Shown here in pieces: positions 43,178-52,600 of a stretch of 64,000 bases of DNA. A model generated the notes under the pieces. The model was given only the letters and a program-made list of their open reading frames with translations, was not told where the DNA came from and did not search any database. Both the position numbers and the translations under genes were made by a program. Position 1 is the stretch's first letter. Each line of letters begins with the position of its first letter. The DNA is from Lacrimispora indolis DSM 755 (GTDB taxonomy: Bacteria; Bacillota; Clostridia; Lachnospirales; Lachnospiraceae). The stretch lies in contig NZ_AZUI01000001.1 of NCBI RefSeq assembly GCF_000526995.1, forward strand, positions 6,118,001-6,182,000, written 5' to 3'.

Positions 43178-45028
43178 ATGTGCGGAATTGCTGGTTTTTA
43201 CAATCCGAATCACGATTACCTGAAAGATAAATCCCATTACGTGAATATTCTGGAGCAAATGTCAGAAATCCAGAGACACCGGGGACCTGACGATTCAGGA
43301 ACCTGGCTCTTTAAACAGGGAGGTCTGTCCCACGCCCGTTTATCCATCATCGACTTAACCACCGGCCGCCAGCCCATAACAAAGACTGAGGCAGGCAAAA
43401 CCTTTGGAATTGTATACAACGGAGAGATTTACAATACAAACGAGCTTCGCCGGGACTTAATAACCCGGGGCCATTTCTTTTCCACCACCTCTGACACAGA
43501 GGTGATTTTGACCGGATATATGGAATACGGGCCTGATTTTGTAAAGCAGCTAAACGGCATCTTCGCCTTTGCAATCATGGACCCATTCCGGGAACACTTA
43601 TGTCTCTGCCGGGACCGTTCCGGCGTAAAGCCTCTCTTTTACACCATACGGAATGAAGAAATCATCTTTGCGTCTGAGCTGAAAGGAATTTTTGCATATC
43701 CAGGCATACGGCCGGTTTTAGACCGGAAAGGCTTAAACGAGATTTTCTCCTTAGGGCCGGCCCATACTTCCGGATGCGGGGTCTTTAAAGGAATCGATGA
43801 AGTGCTCCCGGGCCACATGCTGCTCTGTTCCGGAGAGGGTTTCCGCTTAAAATGCTACTGGAAGCTGGAGAGCAAACCTCATGAGGACAGCTATGAAGAA
43901 ACCATTGAAAAGACCTCCTTTCTGGTCCAGGACTCTATCCGCCGCCAAATGGTTTCCGATGTTCCCATCTGCACCTTTTTGTCAGGAGGCGTGGATTCCA
44001 GCCTGGTTTCGGCAGTTTGTGCCGCAGAGCTTAAAAAGCAGGGCAAAAGGCTTACCACCTTTTCCTTTGATTTTGTAAACAATGACAAATACTTTAAAGC
44101 CAGCACCTTTCAGCCCTCCCTTGACCGTCCCTTTGTGGATCAGATGGTAAAATTTTTAGACTCCGACCATCATTATCTGGAATGTGACAACGTAACCCAG
44201 GCCGACCGGCTTTATGACTCCGTCCTGGCCCATGATCTGCCTGCCATGGGAGACATTGACTCTTCCTTACTCCACTTCTGCTCCCTGGTCAAAGGGTATA
44301 ATAAGGTGACCTTGACCGGAGAGTGTGCAGATGAAATATTCGGAGGATACCCCTGGTTTCATAAGGAGGAGTGCTTTAAGGCCCATACCTTCCCCTGGAC
44401 CATGGATTTGGGAACACGGAAGGCCGTCTTAAAGGATGACTTCCTGGACTATCTTAAAATGGATGAATATGTGCTGGAAACTTATGAAAAGTCCGTAGCG
44501 GAAACGCCTGTGCTTCCCGGGGATAATCCCAAAGAGGCAAGAAGAAGAGAAATCTCCTATTTAAATCTCCGCTGGTTTATGCAGACCCTGCTGAACCGCA
44601 TGGACCGTGACAGCATGTATTCCGGCCTTGAGGCCAGAGTTCCCTTTGCAGACCACCGGATCATCGAATACGTGTGGAATGTTCCCTGGGACATAAAAAC
44701 AAGGGATGGGGTCGTTAAAAGTCTCCTTCGCCAGGCTGGAAAAGGGCTTCTGCCTGATGAAATCCTGTTCCGCAGGAAATCCCCATATCCCAAAACTTAT
44801 GACACAAATTACGAAGCCCTTTTAATCAAGCGGGTAAGAGAAATGATGGCAGGCGGTTCCGCTCCTGCCATGGAGTTTCTGGATGCAAAGAAGCTGGAAA
44901 AACTCTTGACCAGCCCTTCTGATTACGGAAAGCCCTGGTACGGTCAGCTCATGGCAGGCCCACAGATGCTTGCTTATATCCTTCAGATCAATTACTGGCT
45001 TGAAAAATACCAGATCTCGGTGGAATAA
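43178..45028 (+). CDS. asnB: Asparagine synthase (glutamine-hydrolysing)
   Basis: 616 residues. The N-terminal class II glutaminase begins MCGIAGFYN, so Cys2 becomes the catalytic N-terminus after Met removal; RHRGPDDSG and YNGEIYN follow. The synthetase half has the PP-loop LSGGVDSSLV (about residue 270) and TGECADEIFGGYPW. It converts aspartate, glutamine and ATP into asparagine. AAGGAGGG precedes the start. It ends in a terminator shared with the convergent oxidoreductase gene. A side-specific amidation of another substrate cannot be excluded. Confidence 0.95.
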   Translation: MCGIAGFYNPNHDYLKDKSHYVNILEQMSEIQRHRGPDDSGTWLFKQGGLSHARLSIIDLTTGRQPITKTEAGKTFGIVYNGEIYNTNELRRDLITRGHFFSTTSDTEVILTGYMEYGPDFVKQLNGIFAFAIMDPFREHLCLCRDRSGVKPLFYTIRNEEIIFASELKGIFAYPGIRPVLDRKGLNEIFSLGPAHTSGCGVFKGIDEVLPGHMLLCSGEGFRLKCYWKLESKPHEDSYEETIEKTSFLVQDSIRRQMVSDVPICTFLSGGVDSSLVSAVCAAELKKQGKRLTTFSFDFVNNDKYFKASTFQPSLDRPFVDQMVKFLDSDHHYLECDNVTQADRLYDSVLAHDLPAMGDIDSSLLHFCSLVKGYNKVTLTGECADEIFGGYPWFHKEECFKAHTFPWTMDLGTRKAVLKDDFLDYLKMDEYVLETYEKSVAETPVLPGDNPKEARRREISYLNLRWFMQTLLNRMDRDSMYSGLEARVPFADHRIIEYVWNVPWDIKTRDGVVKSLLRQAGKGLLPDEILFRRKSPYPKTYDTNYEALLIKRVREMMAGGSAPAMEFLDAKKLEKLLTSPSDYGKPWYGQLMAGPQMLAYILQINYWLEKYQISVE

Positions 45029-45040
45029 AAGAAAGATGAT

Positions 45041-45085
45041 AAGAGGTGCAAAGGTCCCGGTAAGGACCTGTGCACCTCTTTATTA
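45041..45085. terminator. Bidirectional terminator asnB / oxidoreductase
   Basis: AAGAGGTGCA-a-AGGTCC pairs with GGACCT-g-TGCACCTCTT (one mismatch, 6-base loop), flanked by A and T residues. Confidence 0.8.
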
Positions 45086-45090
45086 ACTGT

Positions 45091-46380
45091 TTATTCAATC
45101 TCTTCTAAGATTCTTCCCATGTCCGATGTGTCACCGATGAGTATGGCGCCCACCAGCTTGCCGGACTCATAGTAATATGCCTTAAGAGTCTGCCTCTCCT
45201 CATCCGCTTCCCTGCGTACCTCATAGGTTTTTCCCGGATCTTTTCCTGCATCCCCAACTGCAAACAGGGAAGTATCCATGCCATTAAATGTGAGGGCGGC
45301 TGTTACGGTTTTATAGGAAATCTTCTCTCCGGCTGCATTGGCTCCTGCTGCCTTTCCCATCTCCACGGCCTGGGGCCAGATGGCATAATTGATTCCCTCA
45401 TATTCCGCACAATCACCGCATGCATAAATACCGGGTACTGTGGTTTCCATGTGTTTATTTACCATCACGGCCCGTCCTGATTTTGCCCCTGCATCTTCTG
45501 CCAGGGATACATTGGCCCGGACTCCGGCGGATATGACCACTAAATCTGCCGGCAGGACCGTGCCGTCTTCCAGGCGGACGCCTGTCACCCTGTCTTCCCC
45601 TTCGATCTCCCGGGTAGCTGCCTGGAATTTCACATCAATCCCTTTCTCCAGGATGATGGTCTTTAAAAACTCTCCGGCTTCCTCATCAAGCTGCCGCTTC
45701 ATAAGATAAGTTCCCTGCTCCAGCACCGTCACGGAAAGTCCCGCCTTTTTCAGTTCCCATGCCGCCTCTAATCCCAGCACACCGCCGCCGATGACCACGG
45801 CCTGCTTTGATTTTGAAAGAAGGGAATTGATTTTTTCAATATCAGAAAGGCGGCGTATGGCAACCACTTCCTCCTTTTCATTTCCTGAAATAGGAGGAAT
45901 GAAGCATTCCGATCCCAGGGCATAAATGCATTTGTCATATTTAAGCCGGATTCCATCGTCAAAGGTGACCTCTTTTTCCCTGATGTCGATTTTCTCCGCC
46001 TGTTTCCCCGTAAGGTTTAATATATTCCGTTCTTCATACCAGGCCGGGTCATGAAGAAGCAGTTCTTCCCTCTCATCCTTGCCCATCACGGACTTTGTCA
46101 GCATTGGCCTGGAATAAGGCAGACAATCTTCCTTTGTCACCATAACAATGGAACAGGTGGAATTTCTCTCACGGATCGCCTCCGCCGCACTGACACCTGC
46201 CGCCCCGTTGCCCAGTATAAGATATAATTCCTCCGTATCTTTATGATAATTCCTTTCTTCTTCCTCATAAGGAACAAAATTTTCTAAACCCACTCCGCAG
46301 ACCGGACAGACCTCATTTCCTTCTTCAAACACAGCTCCGCACACCAGACATTTTACCATTTTCCTCTTGCTTTTTTCCAT
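45091..46380 (-). CDS. Rubredoxin-domain / NAD(P)H:rubredoxin oxidoreductase fusion
   Basis: 429 residues. The first 40 residues form a rubredoxin-like iron site (CLVCG ... CPVCG). A pyridine-nucleotide-disulphide reductase fold follows, with FAD motif LILGNGAAGVSAAE (about residue 54), the PYSRPMLTK segment typical of NADH:rubredoxin/nitrite reductase-type enzymes, a second GGGVLGLEAAWELK for NAD(P)H, and ACGDCAEY near the C-terminus. It probably passes electrons from NAD(P)H to an internal iron centre and on to oxygen- or peroxide-reducing partners in an anaerobe. Confidence 0.9.
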   Translation of the reverse strand: MEKSKRKMVKCLVCGAVFEEGNEVCPVCGVGLENFVPYEEEERNYHKDTEELYLILGNGAAGVSAAEAIRERNSTCSIVMVTKEDCLPYSRPMLTKSVMGKDEREELLLHDPAWYEERNILNLTGKQAEKIDIREKEVTFDDGIRLKYDKCIYALGSECFIPPISGNEKEEVVAIRRLSDIEKINSLLSKSKQAVVIGGGVLGLEAAWELKKAGLSVTVLEQGTYLMKRQLDEEAGEFLKTIILEKGIDVKFQAATREIEGEDRVTGVRLEDGTVLPADLVVISAGVRANVSLAEDAGAKSGRAVMVNKHMETTVPGIYACGDCAEYEGINYAIWPQAVEMGKAAGANAAGEKISYKTVTAALTFNGMDTSLFAVGDAGKDPGKTYEVRREADEERQTLKAYYYESGKLVGAILIGDTSDMGRILEEIE

Positions 46381-46577
46381 GTAAAAGTACTCCCTTCTTA
46401 CGTCTCTTATGTAAGTATAAGCTTTATTTCTGATTCTATCATAACATAGTTCTTTACGATTTCAAGCTCCTTTCTGTTAATAATTCGTAAGCATAGAAAG
46501 AAAACCTTAAAGCCAAAAACAGGCTATTTTATGGTAAACTATCCACGTAAGAAAATTCTATCCTGCCCAGTTTCATA

Positions 46578-46621
46578 GGGCGAACGCCCGTGAGCGAGTG
46601 AGTCCAGCGGATTCACTCGCT
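46578..46621 (+). repeat. Two tandem hairpins upstream of merR-type gene (REP-like)
   Basis: GGGCG-aa-CGCCC (46578-46589) is followed by AGCGAGTGA...TCACTCGCT (46593-46621), a perfect 9-bp stem with an inner TCC/GGA. GC content is far above the flanks. No second copy was found in the window. It may be a dispersed palindromic unit or part of the regulator's leader. Confidence 0.5.
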
Positions 46622-46649
46622 GCACTTCGGACTAAAGAGAGGAATTATC

Positions 46650-47444
46650 ATGAAAAAGTACACCATTGGAGAAGTTTCCAGCCGCTTGGGCCTAAGCCGG
46701 GATACCCTTCGCTTTTATGAAAAAAAGGGGATCATACAACCGGAAAAGCAAAAAAACGGCTATCGAACCTATACATACGAAGATATTAAAAAGCTTTCAA
46801 GCATCATGTTTTACCGGAGACTGAACTTCAGCATTGAGGATATCGGCCGGATCCTGTATAAAAGCTCTTTCCCTTCCTACTGTTCCATGATCCAGGAAAA
46901 AATTACGGAGGAAAAACAACAGGTGGAAAGGCACCGGCAGTCCCTCATCCATCTGAAGCATTTACAGAAACATTATAAAAACGTGGAACAATGCCTAAAC
47001 CGCTATGATTTACGGCCCATGCCCCCCTATTACCAGATGCCGGATAACCGTTTTATCAATCAAAGGGGCCTCTCCGACTTATGTTATATCTGCCAGGAAT
47101 ACCAGATCAATGACCATTGCGCGGACCAGGTAAACGAATTCTTCATGATCGCTGAAGATACCGTATCCATCATGAAAATGAAGCAGGCATTAAACGGTTA
47201 TCCTTTATTGAAGCAGGAACGCTGCGTTTATACCGTGATCGCCTCAGACAGCCCGGTGCTGGAGTCACAGGCAGTTTGGGAAGCAGCAGACTGGGCAAGG
47301 AAAAACAAATATTCCCCTGTGGGCACCGCCTACAGCGGGCACTTATTAAGCTGTGCCTTTAAGGATAACACAAAGGAACACCAGGAAATAAAAGCAGATA
47401 CATCCATCAATTACATTGAAGTGTATCTGCCGCTTCAGGTATAA
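46650..47444 (+). CDS. MerR-family transcriptional regulator
   Basis: 264 residues. The N-terminal winged helix is typical (TIGEVSSRLGLSRDTLRFYEKKGIIQPEKQKNGYR), then the YTYEDIKKLSSIMFYRRL segment and a coiled-coil dimerisation helix. The remaining 150 residues form an effector-binding region containing several Cys and His residues (LCYICQEYQINDHC), so metal or redox sensing is possible. No obvious target operon is adjacent; the flanking genes are a convergent permease and the oxidoreductase upstream. Confidence 0.9.
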   Translation: MKKYTIGEVSSRLGLSRDTLRFYEKKGIIQPEKQKNGYRTYTYEDIKKLSSIMFYRRLNFSIEDIGRILYKSSFPSYCSMIQEKITEEKQQVERHRQSLIHLKHLQKHYKNVEQCLNRYDLRPMPPYYQMPDNRFINQRGLSDLCYICQEYQINDHCADQVNEFFMIAEDTVSIMKMKQALNGYPLLKQERCVYTVIASDSPVLESQAVWEAADWARKNKYSPVGTAYSGHLLSCAFKDNTKEHQEIKADTSINYIEVYLPLQV

Positions 47445-47467
47445 AGCAGGCTTCCTCGCCTGCCTTT
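47443..47467. terminator. Terminator between convergent merR-type and permease genes
   Basis: AAAGCAGGC-TTCCTC-GCCTGCCTTT forms a 6-bp GC stem with A and T flanks, overlapping the regulator's stop. Confidence 0.7.
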
Positions 47468-49376
47468 AAACACCGCCTTTATTAACCATTTCGCTTTTCT
47501 CCTTTGAAGCAGGCTTAAACGCCGTACTGTAAAGGTATGGAACCAGGACCATGGAAACATTTCTGTGCTTCCTGAGCCTCTGCATAATGAAATAAGTAGT
47601 CTGGTTATGGAGTATATTTGCAAACCAGCTCTCTTCCATAAAGCGGGACATAACGACCGTGATCATATCCCCCGGTGGCAGATCAGCTTCCTTTTTGCTG
47701 ATGTACTCTTCCACAGGCTCAATAAGCTCCCGGTAAGGGGACATGATGACCTCAAGGGGTATATCAATGCCTGTTTCCTTCCATTTTTTCTGAAGCTGTT
47801 CACACTGCCTCTCATCTGTAGCCACGTGAAGGGCAACCACGTTGGAAGTGATCAGATTTGCATAATTCAGAGCTTTCAGCACAGAACGGTTGATTCCGCC
47901 GGCCAGGACAATACAGAGATTGGTGTCATGGCTGGTGCTTTTGTGATAATGGGACATAAAGTCGTTGACTGCCAGCTGCCGGCCCACAAACTGATAATGG
48001 ACGTCAATGCGGTGCATAATAAAAACGATCACAGGTATAATAATTGCCAGAGCCCAGGAGCCCTGGGCAAACCTGGTTACAAATACAATCACCGTTCCGG
48101 TACCGGTCATAAGAGCGCCCAGGCCGTTTATGAACATTTTATACCAATAACCTTTTCCCTTCACCCGGATCCATCTGATCACCATCCCGCTCTGGGACAA
48201 GGTAAAGGACAGGAATACTCCGATGGCATAAAGAGGGATCAGATAATGGGTTTCCGCCTTAAAAACCACCAGCAGAAATGCCGCCACAAAAAAAATGAAC
48301 AAAATCCCATTGGAAAAGCTAAGCCTTGTCCCTCTGTGCATGAACTGGCGGGGCACGAATCCATCAGCAGCCAGGATGGCCAACAGCGTAGGCAGACCAT
48401 TATATGCAGTATTTGCCGCCAGCAATAAAATAAGGGAGGTGGCAAACTGCAGAATATAAAACATCGGCCCAGGCCCGAATATGGCCATGCCCATCTGGGA
48501 AATCACGGTTTTCCCCTCTAAGGGAATGATTCCCAAGGAAGTGACCAGAAGCACTGCTCCGCCAAAAATGGCCACAATGATCCCTACCAGAATAAACAGT
48601 ACATGCTTGGCGTTTTTCTGTGACGGTTCACGAAAGCTTGGGACCGCATTGCTCACTACCTCCACTCCCGTTAACGCCGAACAACCGGAAGAAAACGCTC
48701 TGAGAAGAAGAAACAGGGAAACAGTCCCTGCGCCGCCTGAAACAGTCTGTAAATTATCCGGATAATGGACCGGCGGCAAGTTCCCGGTTATAAGCTTTGC
48801 AAAACCGGTTACAATAAGAGCCAGCATGATGACGATAAATGCGTAAGTGGGTATCCCAAAAAGCTTGGATGATTCTCTCATTCCCCTGAGGTTCAGAAGG
48901 GTAACGATACATAGGAAAAGCAGGGCGAACAGCAGCCGGTAATCTGCAAATTCCGGAAAAGCGGATATGAGAGCTGCCGTTGCCGCCGATAAGCTGACTG
49001 CTACTGTCATCACATAACCAATGATCAGGGAAGATGCGGCTACCATTGACGCGCCTCTTCCGATGTTTTCAGCAGATACGATATATGCACCGCCGCCGTT
49101 GGGGTAATTTGCAATGATCTGTGAATAGGAAAATGCCAAAACTAAAAACAGCAGTATAATGGGCGAGGTGACGTACCCAAGATAATGAACCGCTGACAGT
49201 CCCAGGACAGGAACCAGAACCAGCAGCATTTCCTCAATTGCATAAGCCACTGAGGAAACCGCATCACTTGCCATAATAGGCACTCCCCAAAAGGGTCCCA
49301 GCTTTTCCCCTTCCAGTTCAATGCTTTTCAGCGTATTTCCCAGCAATATATTTTTTATCTTTCTCTTTGAACCCAT
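47466..49376 (-). CDS. APC-superfamily permease, KimA-like (potassium or amino acid uptake)
   Basis: About 636 residues: an N-terminal cytoplasmic segment (LLGNTLKSIELEGEKLGPFWGVPIMASDAVSSVAYA), about 12 TM helices with the APC small-residue TM1 motif and SYSQIIANYPNGGGAYIVS, then a cytoplasmic C-terminal domain of about 170 residues with a USP-like fold (LCIVLAGGINRSVLKALNYA). This layout matches KimA/YdaO potassium importers. The ATG at 49376 is preferred to 49442 on ribosome-site grounds. No c-di-AMP riboswitch was found upstream. Confidence 0.85.
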   Translation of the reverse strand: MGSKRKIKNILLGNTLKSIELEGEKLGPFWGVPIMASDAVSSVAYAIEEMLLVLVPVLGLSAVHYLGYVTSPIILLFLVLAFSYSQIIANYPNGGGAYIVSAENIGRGASMVAASSLIIGYVMTVAVSLSAATAALISAFPEFADYRLLFALLFLCIVTLLNLRGMRESSKLFGIPTYAFIVIMLALIVTGFAKLITGNLPPVHYPDNLQTVSGGAGTVSLFLLLRAFSSGCSALTGVEVVSNAVPSFREPSQKNAKHVLFILVGIIVAIFGGAVLLVTSLGIIPLEGKTVISQMGMAIFGPGPMFYILQFATSLILLLAANTAYNGLPTLLAILAADGFVPRQFMHRGTRLSFSNGILFIFFVAAFLLVVFKAETHYLIPLYAIGVFLSFTLSQSGMVIRWIRVKGKGYWYKMFINGLGALMTGTGTVIVFVTRFAQGSWALAIIIPVIVFIMHRIDVHYQFVGRQLAVNDFMSHYHKSTSHDTNLCIVLAGGINRSVLKALNYANLITSNVVALHVATDERQCEQLQKKWKETGIDIPLEVIMSPYRELIEPVEEYISKKEADLPPGDMITVVMSRFMEESWFANILHNQTTYFIMQRLRKHRNVSMVLVPYLYSTAFKPASKEKSEMVNKGGV

Positions 49377-49541
49377 ATCCAATATCCTCTCTGACATATA
49401 ATCTTTCTTAATTTTTAGTATTGCCAATTGTCTGAATATCAATAAAAATATACCTGATGAATCATAGGCTTAAATTTCTTGAATGTCAAGTGGAGATACT
49501 CTCATCCGGCCGTTAAAAAGTGTTACAATTTCAGGAGCACA

Positions 49542-49588
49542 AAGAAAAAGCATCCCTTCTGCAAATGCCTGTCTGCAGAAAGGATGCC
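49542..49588 (-). terminator. purL terminator
   Basis: On the minus strand GCATCCTTTCTGCA pairs with TGCAGAAGGGATGC (14 bp, one mismatch), followed by TTTTTC, about 70 bases after the purL stop. Confidence 0.88.
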
Positions 49589-49659
49589 CATTTATTCTGT
49601 ATATTCTGTTTTTTATGGATTATTTCTGTGAGTAATAGGCAGGGCACAGGAATGCCCGC

Positions 49660-52600
49660 TCACTGGAAATATTTCACACCGGATTCAAAAATCTTCATAT
49701 CCTGCTCTCCGTAAATGTTCATGGCAACCGCCTCACCCTGGCGTTCGGAATGTGCCATCTTGCCCAGGACCCGCCCATCCGGACTTGTAATGCCCTCAAT
49801 CGCCATATAGGATCCGTTAGGGTTCCAGCTTTCATCCATGGTGGGACAGCCCTTGTCATCCACATATTGGGTGGCCACCTGGCCATTGTCAAACAGCCTC
49901 TTGATCCATTCCTCATTTGCGACAAAACGCCCTTCCCCATGAGAAGCCGGATTGCAGTAAATGCCGCCTAATTCAGCACCTGAAAGCCAAGGCGATTTAT
50001 TTGTGACCACTTTCGTATAAACCATTTTGGAAATGTGACGGCCAATGGTGTTCATTGCCAGCGTGGGAGAATCCTCCCCCTGCGGCCCGATCATTCCTTC
50101 CGGCACAAGCCCCAGCTTGATCAGGGCCTGGAAGCCGTTGCAGATCCCCAGCATCAGGCCATCCCGTTCATTTAAAAGCTTCATGATCTCATCTTTAACC
50201 ACCTGGTTCCGGAATACGGTGGCAAAGAACTTGGCAGAGCCGTCAGGTTCATCCCCTGCGGAAAATCCTCCGGGAAACATGACGATCTGAGCTTTTGATA
50301 TTTCACTGCGGTAAGCTTCCACAGATTCTCTGATATCCTGGGCCGTCAAATTCCGAAATACCTTTGTCACCACATTGGCCCCCGCCCGTTCAAAGGCTCT
50401 TGTACTGTCATACTCACAGTTTGTACCAGGAAATACGGGGATGAATACGCTGGGCTTTGCCACCTTGTTTTTACATACGTAAATATCCTTTGTATTATAA
50501 ATCCGCTCTGCAACAGTTGCCTTATCCGCTCCTGATGACGTTGGGAACACGTCTTCCAAAGGCTTTGTCCATGCCTCCAGCGCCTCATCAATGGCTATGG
50601 ATGTACTGCAATATTCAAACACGCCGGAATCCGTCACTTCCCCTATGACCGTATAGGAAACCGCCAGTTCGCCGAGCTTTCCTTCCGGGACCTCACATAT
50701 GATATCTCCCCAGCCGGACCGGAAGAAATCTCCCCGGTCCACGTTGTGTTCGATCTTCACGCCCAGCCGGTTTCCAAATGCCATTTTGCTGACCGCCTCA
50801 CAAATTCCATGGCCTTCTACAGCATAGGCTGATAGGATCCGGCCCGCGCAAATATCCTCAAACAGCGCTCCATACCCCTTCATGACCTGGCTGTACAAAG
50901 GAAGATCGTAGGAATCCCTCTCAACCCGGAATACGGCGATCCTGCTTCCCGCCTTCTTAAATTCCGGGGTGATGACATGCTTCCTGTCAGCAACATCCAC
51001 GGCAAAGGAAACAAGGGTCGGCGGAACATCCATGTCGCGGAAGGTTCCTGACATGCTGTCCTTTCCTCCGATAGAAGGAAGGCCGAATCCAATCTGGGCG
51101 CTGTAAGCCCCAAGGAGGGCGGAAAAAGGCTGGCTCCAGCGGGACGGATCTTCTGTCATCCTGCGGAAATACTCCTGGAAGGTGAAACGTATCTTTCTAT
51201 AGTCACCTCCTGCTGCCACAATTTTAGCAACAGAGGACAATACTGCATAAACTGCGCCATGATAGGGGCTCCAGCTTGACAAACAGGGATCAAAGCCATA
51301 GCTCATCATGGTAACGGTATCCGTTCTCCCATGAAGCACCGGAAGCTTTGCAACCATTGCCTGAGTTTCCGTCAGCTGATATCTGCCTCCATAAGGCATG
51401 AATACGCTCCCTGCCCCTATGGAGCTGTCAAACATTTCTACAAGACCCTTCTGGGAGCACACGTTTTGATCGGAAAGCAGCCCTAACCAGGCCTCCCTCA
51501 CATCGGGGATCTCCCGTCTTACAAAGGCACTTCTTTCTTTGTCAGGAACCTCCACAACAACCGAAGCCTCCTGATGGGCACCGTTGGTGTCCAAAAAACG
51601 GCGGCTGATGTTTACAATGGTCTTTCCTCTCCAGTTCATCACCAGTCTTGGCTCTTCGGTTACAACGGCCACTGCCACTGCTTCTAAGTTTTCCTCTGCC
51701 GCATAGGCCAGGAACCGGTCCCCATCCTCAGGATCAACTACCACCGCCATGCGTTCCTGGGACTCGGAAATAGCGATTTCCGTGCCGTCAAGCCCTGCGT
51801 ACTTCTTTGGTACCTTGTCTAAGTCGATCCTTAAGCCGTCTGCCAGCTCTCCTATGGCGACGGACACTCCGCCGGCCCCGAAATCATTGCACTTCTTAAT
51901 GATCCTGCTCACTTCTTCCCTGCGGAATAAGCGCTGGATCTTGCGTTCCGTAGGTGCATTTCCCTTCTGAACCTCTGCCCCGCACGTCTCAATGGAAGCT
52001 TCCGTATGGACCTTGGAAGAGCCGGTGGCTCCGCCGCAGCCGTCCCGTCCGGTACGGCCTCCAAGAAGAATGATCATATCTCCCGGATCCGAAGTCTCCC
52101 GGATGACATTTTTCCTTGGAGCTGCGCCTATGACTGCCCCTATTTCCATTCTCTTTGCCACATAATCCGGATGATAGATTTCCTTCACATATCCGGTGGC
52201 CAGGCCGATCTGATTTCCGTAGGAGCTGTAGCCGCTGGCCGCTCCGGTCACGATCTTTCTCTGAGGCAGCTTCCCCTTTAACGTCTCATTCAAAGGTCTT
52301 GCAGGGTTGGCCGCGCCGGTCACCCGCATCGCCTGATATACATAAGTACGGCCGGAAAGCGGGTCACGGATGGCTCCCCCAAGGCAGGTGGCCGCACCGC
52401 CGAAGGGCTCGATCTCTGTGGGATGGTTGTGGGTCTCATTTTTAAAATTCACCAGCCATTCCTCTTCTGCCCCGTCGATGAGGACAGGAACCACAATGCT
52501 GCAGGCATTGATCTCATCGGATACCTCTAAGTCCTCCACCTTTCCCTCCATACGAAGCTTTTTCATTGCCAAAAGAGCCAGATCCATAAGGCATACGAAC

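Noticed and set aside
49377..49541. c-di-AMP (ydaO-type) riboswitch upstream of the KimA-like gene
   Set aside because: The leader is too short before the purL terminator and lacks the conserved GC-rich blocks.
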